A stretch of DNA of 64,000 nt, taken from CAVPWP01 sp963709395. Its GTDB lineage: Bacteria > Pseudomonadota > Alphaproteobacteria > Rhodobacterales > Rhodobacteraceae. Shown here piece by piece: positions 17,833-26,353 of the stretch (position 1 is the stretch's first letter; each line of letters starts with the position of its first letter). The stretch covers positions 186,001 through 250,000 of the forward strand of contig CAVPWP010000013.1 of assembly GCA_963709395.1 (NCBI GenBank). The letters run 5' to 3'. The notes under the pieces are model-generated. The model saw only the letters and a list, made by a program, of their open reading frames with translations. It was not told the DNA's origin and did not search any database. The translations under genes were made by a program, and so were the position numbers.

Positions 17833-19224
17833 TCCTTCGGCCCGATCATGTCTTCGGGGCGCACCACGCGGTCGAAGGTCTCGGCGTCGACATAGCCCAG
17901 GCGGATCGCCTCTTCCTTGAGGGTGGTGCCGTTCTGATGCGCGGTCTTGGCCACCTTGGTGGCCGCGTCATAGCCGATCGTCGGCGCCAGCGCGGTCACC
18001 AGCATCAGCGATTCCTTCATCAGCCGGTCGATGCGCGCGACGTTGGCTTTCGTGCCCACCACCATGTTGTCGGTGAAACTGCCCGCCGCGTCGCCCAGAA
18101 GCTGCATGGATTGCAGCACGTTGTAGGACATCATCGGGTTGTAGACGTTGAGCTCGAAATGCCCCTGTGATCCGGCGAAGCCCACCGCCGCGTCGTTGCC
18201 CATGACATGGGCGCAGACCATCGTCAGCGCCTCGGCCTGCGTCGGGTTCACCTTGCCCGGCATGATCGACGACCCGGGCTCGTTTTCCGGCAGGATCAGT
18301 TCGCCCAGACCCGAGCGCGGGCCCGATCCCAGAAGCCGCATGTCGTTGGCGATCTTGAAGAGGCTTGCCGCCACCGTCTTGAGCGCGCCCGAGAACATGA
18401 CCATCGCGTCATGCGCGGCCAGCGCCTCGAACTTGTTGGGCGCGGTGACGAAGGGCAGGCCGGTGATGGCGGCGATTTCGGCGGCGACCTTCTCGGCAAA
18501 CCCCTTGCGGGTGTTGAGGCCGGTGCCAACGGCCGTGCCGCCCTGCGCAAGCTCGTAGATATCGGGCAGGCATGCTTCGACACGGTCGATCCCCTTGGCG
18601 ACCTGATGTGCATAGCCGCCGAATTCCTGGCCCAGCGTCAGCGGCGTGGCGTCCTGCGTGTGGGTGCGGCCGATCTTGATGATATCGGCGAATTCCGCCG
18701 ACTTCGCCTCCAGCGCGGCATGAAGCTTGCGCAGACCGGGCAGAAGCGTGTCGCGGGCCATCATCGCGATGGCGACATGCATCGCCGTCGGGAAGGTGTC
18801 GTTCGAGGACTGGCCCATGTTCACATGGTCGTTCGGATGCACCGGCGTCTTCGAGCCCATCACGCCACCCAGCATCTCGATCGCGCGGTTCGAGATCACC
18901 TCGTTGGCGTTCATGTTCGACTGGGTGCCCGACCCGGTCTGCCAGACCACCAGCGGAAAGTTGTCGTCGAACCGGCCGTCGATCACCTCGGTCGCGGCGG
19001 CCGAGATGGCGTCGGCCGAGGTCGGGCGCAAGATCGCCCTGGGCGCGGTTCACGGCGGCGCAGGCCTTCTTGATGACGCCAAGCGCGCGGATGATCGCGA
19101 CGGGCTGCCGTTCCCAGCCGATCGGGAAATTCATGATCGACCGCTGGGTCTGCGCGCCCCAGTACTTGTCGGCGGGCACCTCGAGGGGGCCGAAGCTGTC
19201 GGTCTCGGTGCGGGTCTTTGTCAT
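17829..19224 (-). CDS. fumC: class II fumarate hydratase, frameshifted
   Basis: FumC hydrates fumarate to L-malate in the TCA cycle. From the ATG at 19224 the frame reads MTKTRTETDSFGPLEVPADKYWG and continues to AVNRAQGDL. The rest (RPTSADAISAAATEVIDG, WQTGSGTQSNMNANEVISNRA, HPNDHVNMGQSSNDTFPTAMH and the signature GSSIMPGKVNP) is in the next frame. The break is at an AA/TT pair (19030-19031). The locus is 1396 nt, one base too long; the restored protein has 464 residues, the usual family length. As the iron-free fumarase it suits an organism with elaborate iron control. DUF4169 and RHH genes follow with overlaps. Confidence 0.92.
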
Positions 19225-19358
19225 CGCTGTCCTCCGTGCTTGGCGACAGCTATAGGCAGGCGTCCGCAGCGGCGCAATCGCCGGGAAACCGTGTTGGCGC
19301 AAACAGCCCGCCACTTTTGTCTTGGGTCAGATATCCTTGGGAAGCGCAGGCGCCGGGG

Positions 19359-19943
19359 TCAGGTCAGGCGCCGGGCGAAGGCGTTGCGGAACTGCGGATG
19401 CGAGGTCATCAGAAGGCTCAGCGCGGTCTTCATCGTGTTGAAGCTGTCGCCGTAGAAATAGAACACCGCCTTGTCGCCCAGATCCTCGGAGCCCTGGTAG
19501 ATCGCTTCGGCCCCAAGCGCATCCGTGCAGGCCTCGAGCAGGTCGAGCGCGGCCTCCTCGTCGGTGATGCCGTCGCGCCGGTCAAGGTAGAGGCCCAGAC
19601 CTTCGGTCCTGCCGAAAACGTGGCGCAGCCCGGTTTCGGTGAACTGGATCGACGACCCCACGGGCGCGTCGAGGTCTTCCAGAAGGCTGGCGATGGTCTT
19701 CAGGGCGCGGGGATGCAAGGTGACGAGGGCAAAGAAGATGTCGAGCCCCTCGACCTCGCCGTCGCGGCCGCGCCGCACTCCGGTGCCCGTGACCTGGCCA
19801 AGCCCCAGCGACCGGACCCGCCGGTCGAGCGGCCGGGCGAAGGCCACGTCCGCGTCGGTGCGCCCGATCTTCACCGGAAGCGATGCCTCGGCAAGGTGGC
19901 TGGGGCCGCGGAAGATCTTGGGCTTGAAGGCGCGCAGAAGCAT
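19359..19943 (-). CDS. hypothetical protein, 194 residues
   Basis: ATG 19943 (MLLRAFKPKIFRGPSHL) begins a protein with no family I recognise. It is soluble, with no signal peptide or membrane segment. The first third is basic and includes PLDRRVRSLGLGQVTGTGVR. The remainder looks like a compact alpha/beta domain (GLDIFFALVTLHPRALKTIASLLEDLDAPVGSSIQF, DEEAALDLLEACTDALGAEAI, FYGDSFNTMKTALSLLM). Codon use matches the neighbours, so coding is credible. It stands alone between fumC and the VPLPA-CTERM gene, transcribed away from the latter. Confidence 0.6.
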   Translation of the reverse strand: MLLRAFKPKIFRGPSHLAEASLPVKIGRTDADVAFARPLDRRVRSLGLGQVTGTGVRRGRDGEVEGLDIFFALVTLHPRALKTIASLLEDLDAPVGSSIQFTETGLRHVFGRTEGLGLYLDRRDGITDEEAALDLLEACTDALGAEAIYQGSEDLGDKAVFYFYGDSFNTMKTALSLLMTSHPQFRNAFARRLT

Positions 19944-20156
19944 GGGCGATTCGACTTTTGCAGGTTTGGTGAACCAAGTTTGAGCAGCGGTTTGTGGCGA
20001 TTTGGCGGCAAGGGTGGCCCGCCCGCGAAACTTTCCCGATGCAACCGGAGCGTGACGCAACGTCCCGGCCGATTTCACGCGGTTCGCCATCGATTCGTCG
20101 CAATCGGGGTGTTTGGAGTGCGCATCGAACGCACACCTTAACCAGGAGACGAAAGT

Positions 20157-20732
20157 ATGAGACGAGTATTGAGATCGCTGGCCGCAACCGCTGCGATCTG
20201 CGTGTCCATGGGCGCCGCAACGGTGGCTTCGGCCGCCACCATCAACCAATTCAACAAGACCACCAATGACGGCGTGTTCACGCTGTCGCAGGCGCAGGCC
20301 GACTTCCTTGGGTATTCGGATGCGAGGTTCATCGGCTTCTACCGAGTCCGCGAGGGGAACGGCACCACGTTCAATGACGGAGATACGTTCAACGTCACGA
20401 CGATGTTCAACTCGGTGACAAGCAACGCCAGCAAGATCCTGGCCTTTCTCAACGGCGAGAATCCGGGCCTGACCTACACCGGCGGCTATCTCGATCCGCT
20501 GGGCCAAACCACTGTCGGCGAGGACAATTCCTACACGGCAGGCGTTGCGTTCCTCTTCGGCGAGAACGCCGGAAACATCGTTTTCCGCGGAAGCAGCACC
20601 TACAATGGCGGCCAGAGCAGGGGCGATTTCGACCTTGTCGTCCCTTCGGCCGTTCCGCTGCCCGCAGCCGCCTGGATGCTGATCGCCGGACTTGGCGGTC
20701 TGGCGGCGTTCGCACGGCGCAAGGCGGCCTGA
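20157..20732 (+). CDS. VPLPA-CTERM sorting-domain secreted protein
   Basis: A 191-residue exported protein. Residues 1-26 form a Sec signal peptide ending ASAA. The C terminus carries the exosortase sorting signal: VPLPAAAWML motif, hydrophobic helix (IAGLGGLAAFA) and RRKAA basic tail. The central domain is polar and rich in Asn, Thr and Gly, as expected for a surface or matrix protein. Exosortase-type processing would release or anchor it at the envelope; no exosortase gene is in the window. AGGAG upstream of the ATG is good. A 17-nt hairpin GTGCG-N7-CGCAC (20118-20134) lies in the leader. A strong terminator follows. Confidence 0.85.
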   Translation: MRRVLRSLAATAAICVSMGAATVASAATINQFNKTTNDGVFTLSQAQADFLGYSDARFIGFYRVREGNGTTFNDGDTFNVTTMFNSVTSNASKILAFLNGENPGLTYTGGYLDPLGQTTVGEDNSYTAGVAFLFGENAGNIVFRGSSTYNGGQSRGDFDLVVPSAVPLPAAAWMLIAGLGGLAAFARRKAA

Positions 20733-20755
20733 GACCCCAACCAGCGCAACGAGAC

Positions 20756-20779
20756 CGGGCGCCCTCGGGCGCCCGTTTT
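20756..20779. terminator. intrinsic terminator between the VPLPA-CTERM gene and sspB
   Basis: A perfect 9-bp inverted repeat, CGGGCGCCC TC GGGCGCCCG (20756-20775), is followed by TTTT (20776-20779). The tight loop means about seven pairs probably form. It terminates the VPLPA-CTERM transcript and, by symmetry, may slow the convergent sspB transcript, whose stop codon begins at 20779. Confidence 0.8.
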
Positions 20780-21243
20780 CATTTCCGGAAGCTGTCGAGA
20801 CGCACCACTTCCGCTTCCTTGCGGTCGTTCTCGTCCTCGTCGGAGGACTCGCCGGGGTCGGGATCGGGCTCGTCGGGTTCGTCCGGCGCTTCGGAGGTCT
20901 CGAACCGCAGACCGAACTCGACGGAAGGGTCAACGAACGTCTTGATCGCGTCGTAGGGGATGTAAAGCGGCTCGGGGCTGTCGCCGAAGTTCAGCGTGAT
21001 CGAGAAGCCGTCGTCGGTCACCTCGAGGTTGTCGAACCAGTTCTGCACGACGATGGTCATTTCCTCGGGATAGCGGTCGCTCAGCCAGTCGGCGAGTTCA
21101 ACGTCCGGATGCATCGTGTCGAAGGTGATGAAGAAGTGATGCGCGCCGGGTAATCCGCCTTGGGCAACATCCGTCAGTACTTGCTGGATCAGCCCGCGCA
21201 TCGCGGCGTGCATGAGGCTTCCGTAGTCGATCTTGCGGCTCAT
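20779..21243 (-). CDS. sspB: ClpXP adaptor SspB (stringent starvation protein B homologue)
   Basis: A 154-residue protein with the alphaproteobacterial SspB-alpha fold: FFITFDTMHPDVELADWL, MTIVVQNWFDNLEV, FSITLNFGDSPEPLYIPYDAI. A very acidic linker (DEPDEPDPDPGESSDEDEND) leads to the C-terminal VVRLDSFRK, the XB-type peptide that docks on ClpX. It delivers ssrA-tagged proteins to ClpXP. The ssrA gene itself lies about 0.8 kb away, so tag and adaptor are near neighbours with only the DUF1194 gene between. It converges with the VPLPA-CTERM gene. Confidence 0.93.
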   Translation of the reverse strand: MSRKIDYGSLMHAAMRGLIQQVLTDVAQGGLPGAHHFFITFDTMHPDVELADWLSDRYPEEMTIVVQNWFDNLEVTDDGFSITLNFGDSPEPLYIPYDAIKTFVDPSVEFGLRFETSEAPDEPDEPDPDPGESSDEDENDRKEAEVVRLDSFRK

Positions 21244-21325
21244 CGGGCTCCCCCTTGGCGCATGCTGTCACCATAAGGGATTCGATTCCGAAGGAAAGGG
21301 GGCCACGGCTCGCGAACGCCTTCGG

Positions 21326-21997
21326 TCAGCCGGTGACCTGCGCCAGTTCGCGAATGATCTTTTCCCGGATCGCGCGCGGATAGTCCGAATGACGGCGCGC
21401 GGTGATGACGAAGCCATGCTGGGTGACGAGCTGGCGCAGAAAATACTGGGTGATCGCCACGCCGATCGACTCGATGGCGATTCCGTTGATCGTCACGCCC
21501 AGCCGTTCGGCCTCTCGCCGGGCGGTCGCGGAGGGGCTTCCTGCATTGGCGGACCCGTCGCCCGATATGTCGATGATGCGGCGCTCGCAGTGAACGACCC
21601 GTCCCATCTGGCGCAACGCGTGAAGGATCGCGTCGCCGGGGGCGGTGTTCGACTGGATGAAGGCGCGGCGCATCCCGCGCGTGGCCTGCGAGAACGCCAC
21701 GATATCGGCATCGGTCCGGATCTCGGTCCAGGGGATCGACATCTCCTGATCGGCCTCGCCCGACCACTGCATGACCGACAGCATCACGGGCGCCCGCAGC
21801 AGCGCCTCGCGCACCTCGGGGTCGAGCAACGCGTCGGCGGTGCCGTCGGTCTGAAGGCGGTATTCGGCCGGGTCGACCGAATTCGAGACATCTATGGCCA
21901 GAAGAAGTGCCGTTTCGCAGGCGCGCGCCCCGGGCGCGGCGACGGCAAGGGGGACTGCCAGGCAAAGCACAGACAGGACTGATCGAACCGCACCCAT
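21326..21997 (-). CDS. DUF1194 (VWA-like) secreted protein
   Basis: A 223-residue protein with a signal peptide (VLCLAVPLAVAAPGARA). A domain starting TALLLAIDVSNSVDPAEYRLQ follows; its DxSxS is the metal-ion-dependent adhesion motif of von Willebrand A domains. DISGDGSANAG and IESIGVAITQYF further match DUF1194, a periplasmic family common in Rhodobacterales with no assigned function. ATG 21997 is used; an upstream in-frame TTG at 22003 is less likely. Its upstream region abuts the 3' end of ssrA. Confidence 0.85.
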   Translation of the reverse strand: MGAVRSVLSVLCLAVPLAVAAPGARACETALLLAIDVSNSVDPAEYRLQTDGTADALLDPEVREALLRAPVMLSVMQWSGEADQEMSIPWTEIRTDADIVAFSQATRGMRRAFIQSNTAPGDAILHALRQMGRVVHCERRIIDISGDGSANAGSPSATARREAERLGVTINGIAIESIGVAITQYFLRQLVTQHGFVITARRHSDYPRAIREKIIRELAQVTG

Positions 21998-22055
21998 CCG
22001 CAAAGAGTGCGGCGCGGGGTGACGTTCGTCAACCGACGGAAGGGTGAGTGCGGCG

Positions 22056-22395
22056 ATGCGGGGTTAAGTGCAGGCTTCTGTTGCCAGGTGCCTGCGAACC
22101 CCGCCTTACGCTGCTAGGCGCAAGGGCTTGATTTTCGATTCCTCGAACTGCTTACGCAGCAAGAGCAACCGGAGCACGATTGTCGTTGGCAATTATGCTT
22201 TACGGACCGATAACGGTGGTACCTCACCGGGACAAAGCCACGTCTTTACACGTTCGTCGATCCTGTTTCGGCCCCATGATCCCCCAACGAGGGTTTATGG
22301 TGGAGCCGCCGGGTACCGCCCCCGGGTCCGATCCGCTTATTCCACGCACGTTTATGTCCATAGTCCCCGAAGGAACATCGTGAACCTAAGCGGTT
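22056..22395 (-). ncRNA. ssrA: tmRNA, permuted two-piece form
   Basis: Reading the minus strand, the acceptor piece comes first and ends in CGGCTCCACCA, with CCA at 22298-22300. A 22-nt intervening segment (22276-22297) follows, then the coding piece beginning GGGGCCGAAACAGGATCGACG at 22275. GGGGCCG pairs with CGGCTCC to form the 7-bp tRNA-like acceptor stem. The tag frame at 22152-22190 encodes ANDNRAPVALAA and a TAA stop. Downstream helices include GCGGGGTT/AACCCCGC enclosing GCAGGC/GCCTGC. This is the alphaproteobacterial permuted ssrA, which rescues stalled ribosomes with SmpB. Outer ends are approximate. Confidence 0.93.
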
Positions 22396-22434
22396 GGGCG
22401 ATGTTTTTCAAGCCGTCGCGGGGCCTTGAAGCCA

Positions 22435-22451
22435 TTTAGAATTATTCTAAG
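22435..22451. promoter_or_regulatory. Irr/ICE-type iron box in front of mbfA
   Basis: TTTAGAATTATTCTAAG fits the iron control element TTTAGAA-N3-TTCTAAA bound by Irr in alphaproteobacteria, with one mismatch in the last base. It ends 31 nt before the mbfA ATG and overlaps the core promoter zone. It also lies just upstream of the ssrA 5' end on the other strand. Irr generally represses iron-consuming or export functions when iron is low. Confidence 0.8.
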
Positions 22452-22481
22452 GTATGGCCGACCCAGACGGAAGGAATCCCC

Positions 22482-23459
22482 ATGCGCAGTCTTCTGACCA
22501 GTCGGAAACGGTTCAAGGACCTCACCGAGCAGGAAGTGATCGCGCTTGCGATCTCGTCCGAAGAGGACGACGCGCAGATCTACAGGGGTTTCGCCGAACG
22601 GCTGCGCATCGACTATCCGGCGACCGCGAAGGTCTTCGAGGGCATGGCCACCGAAGAGGACGGGCATCGCCGCCGCCTGATCGAGTTGCACCGCGAGCGC
22701 TTCGGCGAGACGATCCCGCTGATCCGGCGCGAACATGTGTCGGGTTTCTACGCCCGCAGGCCGGTCTGGCTGATGGAGCAGCTTCCCATCGAGCGCATCC
22801 GCGAGATCGCGGGCGACATGGAATTCGAAGCGCGCCGCTTCTACGAACACGCGGCAACCCATGTGACGGATGCCGCCACACGCAAGCTGCTCGGTGATCT
22901 GGCCGCGGCCGAGGCCGCTCACGAGGCCAGCGCCGCCGAGCTTGCCGAAGCGCATCTGACGCCCGAGGCCGTGAGCCAGGAAGACCGCGACGCACACCGG
23001 CAGTTCGTTCTGACCTGGGTGCAGCCGGGACTGGCGGGGTTGATGGACGGCTCGGTCTCCACGCTGGCGCCGATCTTCGCCACGGCCTTCGCCACGCAGG
23101 ACCCCTGGACCACGTTCCTTGTGGGGCTTGCGGCCTCGATCGGCGCGGGGATCTCGATGGGCTTTACCGAGGCCGCTTCGGACGACGGCGAGCTTTCGGG
23201 GCGCGGCAGTCCGATCAAACGCGGATTCGCCTCGGGCATCATGACGACCGTGGGCGGGCTGGGGCACGCGCTGCCCTATCTTATCCCCGATTTCCGCCTC
23301 GCCACGGGGCTGGCCTTCATCGTGGTGTTCATCGAACTCTGGGCCATCGCCTGGATCCAGAACCGCTATATGGAGACGCCGTTCTGGCGCGCGACGCTTC
23401 AGGTCGTGGTGGGCGGCGGGCTTGTCCTTGCAGCGGGGATCCTGATCGGCAGCGGCTGA
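22482..23459 (+). CDS. mbfA: iron exporter MbfA (membrane-bound ferritin, ferritin-like plus VIT1 domain)
   Basis: A 325-residue two-domain protein. Residues 15-165 form a ferritin-like four-helix domain with repeated di-iron carboxylates (SSEEDDAQIYRGF, MATEEDGHRRRLIEL, DMEFEARRFYEHA, AAEAAHEASAAEL). The C-terminal half is a VIT1/CCC1 transporter with about five membrane segments, including LAGLMDGSVSTLAPIF and IGAGISMGFTEA. MbfA exports iron across the inner membrane and protects against iron and peroxide stress. The Irr-type box just upstream agrees with repression in low iron. Confidence 0.93.
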   Translation: MRSLLTSRKRFKDLTEQEVIALAISSEEDDAQIYRGFAERLRIDYPATAKVFEGMATEEDGHRRRLIELHRERFGETIPLIRREHVSGFYARRPVWLMEQLPIERIREIAGDMEFEARRFYEHAATHVTDAATRKLLGDLAAAEAAHEASAAELAEAHLTPEAVSQEDRDAHRQFVLTWVQPGLAGLMDGSVSTLAPIFATAFATQDPWTTFLVGLAASIGAGISMGFTEAASDDGELSGRGSPIKRGFASGIMTTVGGLGHALPYLIPDFRLATGLAFIVVFIELWAIAWIQNRYMETPFWRATLQVVVGGGLVLAAGILIGSG

Positions 23460-23497
23460 AGGCGACGCAGGCCGGGCCTGCCGATCCGCCGCCGCAC

Positions 23498-24107
23498 TCA
23501 GGGCGAGAGCCGGGCCAGATCCACGGCCGTGTCGATGTCGTCCAGAAGCCCGGGCGCTGCGACAAGGGCGTTGCCGGGCAGGGCGGCAAGGATCGCCCCC
23601 GCGCCGCGGTCGCCCTCTGTCGCGGCCAGCGCATCGAAGTAAGCCGGACCGAAGGCAGCGGGCGGGCAACGCAGGGCGCCGTCGGTCGCCGCCGCCGCGC
23701 CTGTGGATGCGGCGCGGTCGAGGATGGCGGTCAGAAGGTCAGGCGTGACAAGCGGCATGTCGCCAAGCGCCACCAGGACAATCTCGGCCCCCATCGCCCG
23801 GGCGCGCGCCAGACCGGCCCGCAGGCTGTCGGATTGCGCGGAATTCGGGCGCGTCTGGATCACCAGATGCGGGAGGCACGATGGTGAAGCCGGGCAGCAG
23901 GGTGGCCACGCGCGGATCGGCCGTCACCGCGATCCGGTGGTCGAGTTGCGCGGCGCGCAGCGCGTCCGCGGCCTGCACGACAAGCGGCCGCCCGCGAAAC
24001 GGCGCCAGCAACTTGTTCTCGGCCCCAAACCGAGCCGAGCGGCCCGCGGCCAGAAGCAGCCCGGCCGTCACGGGCGCGCGCAGCATATTGGGGGGCGGCT
24101 TGGTCAT
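23498..24107 (-). CDS. MobA-like NTP transferase (MocA-type, molybdenum cofactor nucleotidyltransferase family), frameshifted
   Basis: The N-terminal part (VTAGLLLAAGRSARFGAENKLLAPFRGRPLVVQAA) is the nucleotide-binding signature LAAGxSxRxG-N-K of MobA/MocA enzymes. The C-terminal part (GLARARAMGAEIVLVALGDMPLVTPDLL) has the GDMP metal-binding motif but is in the next frame. The junction is at a C-rich run near 23871-23876. The locus is 610 nt, one base too long; restored it encodes 202 residues. It probably adds CMP or GMP to molybdopterin, or acts in molybdenum hydroxylase maturation; no partner genes are nearby. Confidence 0.82.
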
Positions 24108-24336
24108 GTGCCGGTGATACGCGCTGGCGCGAATGAAACCAAGGCGCTCACTGCGACGGCAAGGCGGACACTGGGGATTTTGAAGCTCTGACTTGAAACC
24201 CGCGTCCTATGGGCAGATACGGCGGGCAAAGACCGCCGTGCATACGATTGCGGACCAGAGGCGAAGACGGACGGAGGGACAAGGTGAAGGCTGTGATGCA
24301 GCACGATGCCGGGGGCTCGGCCCCGCGGCGGGCCGC

Positions 24337-25086
24337 ATGAGCGATCCCGTCGCCTTCTGGCTGGCGGCGGTGCTGGCCTCGCTCTTCGTGGGGGCCAGCA
24401 AGGGCGGCCTGCCGGCCATCGCCCTCTTGAGCGTACCGCTCATGTCGCTGGTCATGCCGCCCATGCAGGGGGCCGCGCTGATCCTGCCGGTCTACCTGAT
24501 CAGCGATGTCTACGGTCTCTGGATCTATCGCAAATCCTATTCGAAGCGGAACCTGATGATCCTGTTTCCGGCAGGGCTTCTGGGGATCGGCATCGGCTGG
24601 GCGCTGGCCGGGCGGACCGACGACGACACCGTGCGGCTGATCGTCGGCGTGGTCGGCCTTGTCTTCGTGCTGCTGCGGATGCGGCGGTACTTCCAGAAAC
24701 CGAAGGACCCGCGTCCCGCGGATGTGCCGCGCGGGGTTTTCTGGGGCACGATCTCGGGGTTCACCAGCTTCGTGGCCCATGCCGGCGGGCCGTCGTTCCA
24801 GATCTACGTGCTGCCGCAGCAATTGCCGAAGATGATGTTCGCGGGCACCTCGACCATCCTCTTCGCGCTTCTGAACCTGTCGAAGGTGCCGCCCTACATT
24901 GCGCTTGGCCTGTTGCACTGGGACCAGAGCGGCACGATCCTGTTTCTTGCTCCCTTCGCGGTCTTCGGGGCCTGGGCGGGCTATCGTCTGACGCTGATCA
25001 TCCCCGAGAAGGGGTTCTTCGTGCTTGTCGACGTGGCGCTGCTGTCGATCTCACTGCTGCTGATCCAGGCGGGGCTGACGGGGTAG
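24337..25086 (+). CDS. sulfite exporter TauE/SafE family membrane protein
   Basis: A 249-residue protein with about eight membrane segments and the duplicated TauE/SafE motif: VGASKGGLPAIALLSVPLM in the first half and GFTSFVAHAGGPSFQIYVLPQQL in the second. The family exports organosulfur anions or sulfite; the actual substrate is unknown. ATG 24337 (MSDPVAFW) is chosen because the in-frame upstream extension is Arg-rich and unlike the family. It is the last gene before the accessory stretch. Confidence 0.88.
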   Translation: MSDPVAFWLAAVLASLFVGASKGGLPAIALLSVPLMSLVMPPMQGAALILPVYLISDVYGLWIYRKSYSKRNLMILFPAGLLGIGIGWALAGRTDDDTVRLIVGVVGLVFVLLRMRRYFQKPKDPRPADVPRGVFWGTISGFTSFVAHAGGPSFQIYVLPQQLPKMMFAGTSTILFALLNLSKVPPYIALGLLHWDQSGTILFLAPFAVFGAWAGYRLTLIIPEKGFFVLVDVALLSISLLLIQAGLTG

Positions 25087-25163
25087 GGGCATCGGCTGGG
25101 ACCGGCCACCTCGGCCGCTTTCACGGCGCGATCCAAGCGACTTGCCAAAGGCAGGTCTGGCCC

Positions 25164-25904
25164 TCAGCGCATGGATTCCCGGACCCGTTCGAAGCTTGTT
25201 GGCAGGATCTCCCCCGGCGGCTTGAACGGATTTTGATAGGAGTGAATCAGCATGAAGATGAGCCCTGAGTAGAGCGCAAAGCCAAGGATCAGGGCGAGAT
25301 TTCTGCGAGTTGGCTCGAATGGAGCAAAGCACGCTGCGAGCAACGCAAGCCCGGCCACTGCCGCGAACCAGAACGGACCGCCATTCTTGATTTGAGTGAA
25401 TCCCTGTCGCTCTGCCCGCAGGTCGTTGAGGCGCCGGACATCGGCAATCAGCGCGTCGCGCAGGGCCTGCTCGGTTGGTGTCGTCTCCGGCAGCGCGAGG
25501 GACAGCTCGAAAATCCTGTCGACAAGCCGCTGGCCTTCCACGCTTGTCTCCCGCCCCGCGGCCTGATCCGCGAGGTCCTTTGACAGCACGACCGCGACAT
25601 ATTTCCGCGCCGCATCCATGATCTCTTGGCTGCCCTGGCCACCATGCCGCTTGGCGTCGGTGTAGATCGTGTGGATGACCTGCGCCTCCTGGGCAAGATC
25701 GTTCTCGAGGTTGCGGTAGACGAGCGCGAGTTGGGTAAACACGAGCGCGATGATGAGCCCGTGGAAACCAGCGATCCGAAATCCGACGCTGCTGGCGAGT
25801 TCCTTGGTTTCGGGAGTAACCGATTGGCCCATCGCGGCGCGCGAGAGCCAGTAGATGACGAGCACGCCGACCACAGTCAGAGGAATGATCGCCAGACTCG
25901 CCAT
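25164..25904 (-). CDS. DUF4239-like membrane protein
   Basis: A 246-residue protein from ATG 25904 (MASLAIIPLTVVGVLVIYWLS). Two N-terminal membrane helices are followed by a long helical cytoplasmic region (RNLENDLAQEAQVIHTIYTDAKR, AARKYVAVVLSKDLADQAAG, ALRDALIADVRRLNDLRAERQ) and two C-terminal helices (FWFAAVAGLALLAACFAPF, LALILGFALYSGLIFMLIHSY). This layout and wording match DUF4239, a family with bestrophin-like topology that may conduct anions. An earlier in-frame start at 26033 would add 43 unlikely residues. No operon partner. Confidence 0.72.
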   Translation of the reverse strand: MASLAIIPLTVVGVLVIYWLSRAAMGQSVTPETKELASSVGFRIAGFHGLIIALVFTQLALVYRNLENDLAQEAQVIHTIYTDAKRHGGQGSQEIMDAARKYVAVVLSKDLADQAAGRETSVEGQRLVDRIFELSLALPETTPTEQALRDALIADVRRLNDLRAERQGFTQIKNGGPFWFAAVAGLALLAACFAPFEPTRRNLALILGFALYSGLIFMLIHSYQNPFKPPGEILPTSFERVRESMR

Positions 25905-26353
25905 CTTGTGTCTCCGGTCCGGATCGCCGACGCGTGCATCGACTTGCACCAAGATCCGTGGGCCATTCGATTCGGTCAATCGACCGTTGGTTGGTGGTGC
26001 AGGCCCAAAGTGCCTGGCGCCGACAGAGCTCACTCATAACCGATCCATGCGAACGAAACGTCTCAATATGGGGGCGCAGGCGGGCGCTGTGCCGACATTC
26101 GCGCCGTCCGACCACCTCGCCTGAATGGCCGCCCCGCCAGAGCGGATCGGAGCCGCCCTCAGCCCATGCCCGATCCCGGTGCGTGGGCCTCGAAGGTCCA
26201 GCCAGCGTGCATGAAGATGCCGACCACCATCAATGTGTTGAGCACAAAGGGAATCCCGGCACCCTCCTTGCCTTGACGCAAGCGGCTGGCCCTTCATGCA
26301 ATAGGGCGAGTATGAACTTGGGGCCGGAACGTCACCTTGGAGGACAAGAAGCC
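25905..26353. other. gene-free stretch
   Basis: About 450 nt between the divergent DUF4239-like and YihY genes. Both promoters must lie here. I see no convincing gene, RNA, repeat or palindrome; the short open frames have no family sequence. Confidence 0.5.
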
